NCBI GenBank assembly: GCA_964405325.1
Contig: CAYONM010000135.1
Location: 1 to 10,266 of the forward strand
Source: CAYONM01 sp964405325
GTDB lineage: Bacteria; Planctomycetota; UBA11346
Reading direction: 5' to 3'
Length of the DNA stretch: 10,266 nt
How positions within the stretch are numbered: the stretch's first letter is position 1; each line of letters starts with the position of its first letter. Of this stretch, positions 6,574-10,266 are shown piece after piece. The notes under the pieces are model-generated. The model ran no database searches. It saw nothing but the letters and a program-made list of their open reading frames with translations, and was not told where the DNA came from. The translations under genes and the position numbers were made by a program.

Positions 6574-6582
6574 TTGCTCTTA

Positions 6583-6690
6583 CATCGAGGGGCAGCGCCC
6601 CCTCTGATGGTGCCGTCATGAAAAACGGTATCACTCGAACCATCAACGGTAGCCGCTCATGATGTCTCCGTGTCTCGGTGTCTCTGTGAG
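6583..6690. repeat. Composite intergenic repeat: hairpin plus TGTCTCNG tandem units
   Basis: Positions 6583-6609 form a hairpin of about 11 pairs with two single-base bulges (GAGGGGC/GCCCC-CTC core). Further right, TGTCTCCG (6663-6670), TGTCTCGG (6671-6678) and TGTCTCTG (6679-6686) are three tandem 8-base units followed by TGAGAAAAA. On the minus strand the tandem translates to a 'HRDTETRR'-like peptide, which I associate with dispersed non-coding repeats that are often mis-annotated as small proteins in several bacterial phyla. No ORF here looks genuine. Confidence 0.45.
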
Positions 6691-6713
6691 AAAAATGATC
6701 GAACAAGATGCTC

Positions 6714-6792
6714 AACCGGACGCCTTCTGCGCCGGTTAGCTCTGACGGGATCTGCCGTTTTCTGACTGCTAGCGAACAGCTTCCGTCAGAGC
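6714..6792. repeat. Two inverted repeats upstream of the beta-helix gene
   Basis: AACCGG-A-CGC (6714-6723) pairs with GCGCCGGTT (6729-6737), nine pairs with one bulge. Next to it, GCTCTGACGG (6739-6748) is a perfect 10-bp inverted copy of CCGTCAGAGC (6783-6792). Both lie 80-160 bases before the ATG at 6875 and could be operators or part of a structured leader. I could not identify a convincing -35/-10 pair for this gene. The rest of 6793-6865 shows nothing else recognisable. Confidence 0.5.
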
Positions 6793-6874
6793 GACCTGGC
6801 GACGGGTCACCGCCTGGTATGTCCAGCGTTACACGGTATCCCCCACCATCCACTGCGACCCGTAAGGAGCTTCC

Positions 6875-9800
6875 ATGCGATTATCCATCATATTGCTGAT
6901 AGGTGGTATCGGCCTCTTGCCGGCTGCCGAGTATTCGTGGCAACAGACTCATGCTGCGGTTGATCCCAGTGGCGATATCCACTGGCAGCCGCAGCCGCTG
7001 CGTTTCAGCCCGGGCAGCTCGATCAAATACATCGACTATGACCAGGGCTCCGACGATGGCGACGGCAGTCGCGCGGCGCCCTGGCAGCACCATCCCTGGG
7101 ATCCGGCGGCCAGTGGCCAGGCTGCCGCCGGCGAGGGGGTGCAGACCTACGTGTTCAAAAAGGGTGTGGTCTATCGCGGGGCGCTGCGTGCCGACGATGC
7201 CGGCAGCAGCGAGGAGCCCATCCAGCTGACCGTCGATCCGACCTGGGGGCATGGTCAGGCCTGGATGTACGGCTCCGAGCGCATTACTGACTGGAAACCG
7301 GTGGACGAGGCCAGCGATCCTGGTCTGGGCTCGCGCGCGCACGTCTGGTATGCGGACATTCCCTTTTTGACCCGCTGTGTCTGGCACATTGCAGGTGAAC
7401 GCATCTACCGCATGGACCTGTCGCGCACGCCCAATTGGCGAGTGACCAACGAGGACGATGTCAAAAGCGAGTGGCTGCGCTGGGAGGATGTCCGCAACGG
7501 CAATCCCGGCTGGGGCAAGCTGCCGGAATTCATGACCCGCGATCCCGACTTTTATAAGGGTGCCACGGTCTGGAGCACCTTCGTGCCGGTGATGAGCACA
7601 CCCTACCCGACTCCGGTCGTGGATTTCAAGGCCGAGACTGGCGAAATCGCCTTCAAAGGTTTTTTTGGAAAAAATACCAGGTCGTCGATCGGCGACCGTT
7701 TCTATCTGGAAAATATCGCGCGCTATCTGGATACCGGCAACGAGTACTGGTTCGATCAGGCTGGCGAGGGTGGCCGCTTGTACGTGCGTCTGCACGGCGA
7801 TGCCGACCCCAACGAGACCGTGATCGAGGCTGGCCGGCATCTGAACCTGGTCGATCTGCCGAACGGCCAGCATATTCATGTCAGCGGCTTGGGCTTCCGC
7901 TTCACCAACACCTTCTGGAACATGCATGCTCGGCATTTTACCTCCCCAGATGTGGACTGTGCGGTCGTGCGTGGCCTGGGTGCAATGCAGGATGTGCAGG
8001 TGCGCGGCTGTCGCTTTGAACACGTCAATAAGGCTGTCAGGTTCCAGGCCTCCAGCGATGATCAGGTGCTGGACCGCCTGGTGATCGCCGACAACGAGAT
8101 CCGGCACACCGATCACGGTGCCATCCTGGCGGCGGATTCTTCGCGCTGGGGCAAGTCACAACCGCCCTTCGCCGAATTGCGCGATCTGAAGATCCTGCGC
8201 AACCGGCTCCACCGGATCGGCTTCCGACCGATCCGGTCCGGTCATGGCCATGCCATCCGGGTGAATTTCCCGGATACCGCCGAGATCGCCGGCAATATCC
8301 TGACCCGCTGTTATGGCGCCGGTCTGTTCATCTTCGGCGGCAAAGGTTCTGGTCAGCGCCGCGACAAACCCCTGGGGCGCATCCTGATCCACCACAATAA
8401 GGTGGTCGACCCGCTGTTGAACACCAACGACTGGGGTGGCATCGAAACCTGGCAGGGCGGTAATTTCTACGTCTACGGTAATATTGTCGACAATCCCGGC
8501 GGCTACTGGTACGTGACCACCCGGCACAAGGCCATTGTGCCGCCCGATGAGCGGCGCGGCCACACCGCGGCACGTTTCGGCCATGCCTATTATCTCGATG
8601 GCGCGTTCAAGAATTTTCACTTCAATAATATCGCCATTGGCAAGACCGCCGATCCTTCCAGCCCCTTGCAGGCGTCCAGCGCCTTTCAGGAAATCCACAG
8701 TTTCCAGAATAGTTTCTTCAACAACACCGCCTATCGCTTTGGCGCCGGTAGCCGTCGGCAGGCACCGCACGCCGGACGGAATCTGTTTTTGGGCAACGCC
8801 TTTCTGGATATTTCCGACATCGTGTTCAAACACGGTGAGGGCGGTGTGCGCGAGGCCAATGCCGCTGATGCCGGCAAGGAGCAGGGGCATTTCGCGCTGA
8901 GCACCAATGCCTACGGCCGCAACGTGTTCTGGAAGGTGCGTTCCAAGTTGGCCACCTTCGAGCCCGGTGGTGCCTACTACAATGATATCAATGCTTTTCG
9001 CGCTGCTGCCGGTCGGCAAGGCACGCTGGCTAACGACATCGGCGTGCTTGCCGAGCGCCAGCCGCTGCAGAGCCCGGCGGATGGTGATTTTACCCCGCAT
9101 GCCGAATCCCCAGCGGTCGACGGCGGTGTCCGGGTCTTCGTGCCCTGGGGTTTGAAGGCCACCGTCGGCGAGTGGCATTTTCGTCGCAACAACGCCGATC
9201 CCGCACATCTGATCGACGAGCACTGGTACATGACCCCCTACTACGCCGGCCGCACCATGTACTGGACCACCCCACGCTATCCGATGCAGGTGCACAACGT
9301 CGGCCCAAGCAGTTTCGAAGCCGGCCGCCTGGACGACTGGTGCCCCAGCGCCCTGCGCCTGAACGGACGCGATCAATACGCGGTGCTCAGCGAGGAGCTG
9401 ATCGAGCAGCCCTTCGAGCTGGGCAAGGGGGATCGCAAGCAGGTGGTGCCAGGTGCCGAGAAGCAGACACCGGAATTGGCTACCAGCGATTATCTGGTGG
9501 AAGCGGTCCTGCAGGTCGACCAGCCCGGCGTCCTGCTGAGCAAGCGGGATGACAAGGCCGGTGTCGAAATACGGATCCGCGCCGATGGTGTCGTGATCTG
9601 TGAATTGTCAGCCAACGGCGCGGTGCAGGTCACGGCCACCAGCGCGCCAGTGCTGTGTTTCGGCGACTGGCAGCACCTGGTGTTGGAGATCGACCGCGCC
9701 GCCGCCGATATCCGCTGTTATCTGCAGGGCAAGCCGGTGGCCACCACCCTGACCGGTACGGTGCCCGGCGCGGAAGTCGATCTGGACAACACGGGTGATT

Positions 9801-10006
9801 TGCTTGTCGGCGGTGGCCCAGGCCTGCAGCATCTGCAGGGCAGCCTGGATTTCCTGCGTATCGCGCGCAGCACCCTGGCCAGCTCCCGGACCAGCATCGA
9901 TGAACTGTACACCTGGCAGTTCGACGGCCCGCAATATCGGGATTTCTCCGGTCAGGTGGTGCAGGGCGAACGTCGCGACGCCGGTGCGGTGGAATACCGG
10001 CCCTGA
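6875..10006 (+). CDS. Large secreted right-handed beta-helix protein with C-terminal LamG domain
   Basis: A 1043-residue exported protein. MRLSIILLIGGIGLLPA is a short Sec signal peptide, cleaved near residue 17-18. Residues about 48-320 form an N-terminal region with YIDYDQGSDDGDGSRAAPW, as in many secreted beta-helix proteins, and a KGVVYRGALRADDAGSSEEP segment typical of beta-helix onset. A right-handed parallel beta-helix follows (about 330-650), with recurrent short strands and Asn-containing turns (VQVRGCRFEHV, LVIADNEIRHT, LKILRNRLHRI, ILIHHNKVVD, FYVYGNIVDN, FHFNNIAIG). Residues about 870-1000 are a concanavalin A-like LamG module (DYLVEAVLQV, DWQHLVLEID, IRCYLQGKPV). The end DAGAVEYRP resembles the 'DIGAxE' close of similar proteins. 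AAGGAG 6 bases before ATG 6875 supports the start. The fold suggests polysaccharide binding or lyase/hydrolase action outside the cytoplasm, in keeping with the sulfatase remnant, but I cannot assign a catalytic family or substrate. Confidence 0.9.
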   Translation: MRLSIILLIGGIGLLPAAEYSWQQTHAAVDPSGDIHWQPQPLRFSPGSSIKYIDYDQGSDDGDGSRAAPWQHHPWDPAASGQAAAGEGVQTYVFKKGVVYRGALRADDAGSSEEPIQLTVDPTWGHGQAWMYGSERITDWKPVDEASDPGLGSRAHVWYADIPFLTRCVWHIAGERIYRMDLSRTPNWRVTNEDDVKSEWLRWEDVRNGNPGWGKLPEFMTRDPDFYKGATVWSTFVPVMSTPYPTPVVDFKAETGEIAFKGFFGKNTRSSIGDRFYLENIARYLDTGNEYWFDQAGEGGRLYVRLHGDADPNETVIEAGRHLNLVDLPNGQHIHVSGLGFRFTNTFWNMHARHFTSPDVDCAVVRGLGAMQDVQVRGCRFEHVNKAVRFQASSDDQVLDRLVIADNEIRHTDHGAILAADSSRWGKSQPPFAELRDLKILRNRLHRIGFRPIRSGHGHAIRVNFPDTAEIAGNILTRCYGAGLFIFGGKGSGQRRDKPLGRILIHHNKVVDPLLNTNDWGGIETWQGGNFYVYGNIVDNPGGYWYVTTRHKAIVPPDERRGHTAARFGHAYYLDGAFKNFHFNNIAIGKTADPSSPLQASSAFQEIHSFQNSFFNNTAYRFGAGSRRQAPHAGRNLFLGNAFLDISDIVFKHGEGGVREANAADAGKEQGHFALSTNAYGRNVFWKVRSKLATFEPGGAYYNDINAFRAAAGRQGTLANDIGVLAERQPLQSPADGDFTPHAESPAVDGGVRVFVPWGLKATVGEWHFRRNNADPAHLIDEHWYMTPYYAGRTMYWTTPRYPMQVHNVGPSSFEAGRLDDWCPSALRLNGRDQYAVLSEELIEQPFELGKGDRKQVVPGAEKQTPELATSDYLVEAVLQVDQPGVLLSKRDDKAGVEIRIRADGVVICELSANGAVQVTATSAPVLCFGDWQHLVLEIDRAAADIRCYLQGKPVATTLTGTVPGAEVDLDNTGDLLVGGGPGLQHLQGSLDFLRIARSTLASSRTSIDELYTWQFDGPQYRDFSGQVVQGERRDAGAVEYRP

Positions 10007-10122
10007 CTCGCTGAAGACGAGCGAGGATAAGAATCACCTCGATCCGGCGCGCTGGACCGAATCCTCGGGAAAGCGGTGGCCGGCATCCGGCTGCTCGAAA
10101 TACAGGTGCCGGGGCACGACTG

Positions 10123-10266
10123 TCAGTGGTGGTCGGACCACGAGTCCAGCAGCAGCTCATGCTGGTCGTGGTCCAGCCACGCTTGCCAACCTGGTTGTTC
10201 AGCTCGCCGGCCCAGGTCCAGCAGCAGCAGCAGGATGATCAGGCTGACCAGGGCCAGCATGCTGGC
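10123..10266 (-). CDS. Possible 3' end of a leftward gene with one membrane segment
   Basis: Reading in from the right edge, an open frame of 47 codons ends at TGA (10123-10125). It starts within the window as ASMLALVSLIILLLLDLGRR, a strong hydrophobic helix with a basic stop-transfer end, followed by a polar tail rich in His, Asp and Trp (EQPGWQAWLDHDQHELLLDS). It may be the C-terminus of a larger membrane protein or a small protein from ATG 10260. Another leftward frame directly after it (about 10145 to the TGA at 10034-10036) also has coding-like codons (for example RHLYFEQPDAGHRFPEDS), so the gene may be frameshifted or followed by a small gene. No family recognised. Confidence 0.35.
   Translation of the reverse strand, partial: ASMLALVSLIILLLLLDLGRRAEQPGWQAWLDHDQHELLLDSWSDHH

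Noticed and set aside
6518..6575. Rightward intrinsic terminator formed by the 13-bp inverted repeat plus TTTTT
   Set aside because: The loop is 30 bases and no rightward gene ends before it, so a binding-site or repeat role was preferred. A terminator against upstream antisense transcription cannot be excluded.
6338..6853. N-terminal extension of FlhA to an upstream start at 6853
   Set aside because: The frame is open by chance through inverted repeats and the TGTCTCNG tandem. FlhA of normal length with a good ribosome-binding site starts at 6337, and the extension has no FlhA-like sequence.
6881..9376. Two antisense open frames of about 400 codons opposite the beta-helix gene (6881-8116 and 8156-9376)
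   Set aside because: They are mirror frames of a long GC-rich gene. They lack recognisable domains, and the plus-strand gene has a signal peptide, ribosome-binding site and domain structure.
10007..10025. Terminator after the beta-helix gene (CTCGCT...AGCGAG)
   Set aside because: The stem is only 6 pairs with a 7-base loop and there is no T tract.

Overview
The window is a GC-rich bacterial stretch. A flagellar export/placement gene set reads leftwards in the middle. A large secreted beta-helix/LamG protein reads rightwards on the right. On the left are a small VTC-type polyphosphate-polymerase-like gene and a sulfatase remnant. Flagella together with a sulfatase and giant secreted beta-helix/LamG proteins fit a polysaccharide-degrading member of the PVC group or a neighbour (Planctomycetota, Lentisphaerota, Kiritimatiellota, Hydrogenedentota). 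This is inference from gene content: flhA-flhF-flhG order and a sigma-54-type promoter also occur in gammaproteobacteria. No rRNA, tRNA, CRISPR array or transposase was seen.

Layout, left to right. 1-60: nothing recognisable. 61-82: a leftward intrinsic terminator. 161-379: the C-terminal end of a sulfatase whose 5' part is missing, directly abutting the stop codon of a complete VTC-domain gene (381-1178, minus). 1179-1334: a probable promoter for the VTC gene, a 10-bp palindrome, and the strong terminator (1282-1311) that closes the flagellar cluster. 1335-2075: a secreted protein of unknown function with an acidic, proline-rich tail and a Gly8 tract. 2160-2984: FlhG. 2981-4204: FlhF, overlapping flhG by ATGA. 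4229-6337: FlhA. 6338-6874: a 537-base divergent intergenic region. 6875-10006: a 1043-residue secreted beta-helix + LamG protein. 10007-10266: mostly unassigned, with the possible 3' end of a leftward membrane-protein gene at the edge.

FlhA is the core channel of the flagellar type III export gate. FlhF (SRP-type GTPase) and FlhG (MinD-type ATPase) set flagellar position and number. They form one leftward unit with short gaps and a 4-base overlap, and the secreted protein may be its last gene.

The most interesting part is the intergenic region 6338-6874. Read towards flhA it has a near-consensus sigma-54 promoter (TGGCACG-N4-ATGC, 6442 down to 6427). Upstream of this lie strong inverted repeats placed where an enhancer-binding activator might bind. 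Downstream is a leader of about 80 nt that can form two mutually exclusive hairpins, one of which covers part of the flhA ribosome-binding site. The same region carries several copies of a CGGACGCC motif and a TGTCTCNG tandem repeat resembling a dispersed intergenic element. These regulatory readings are predictions from sequence only.
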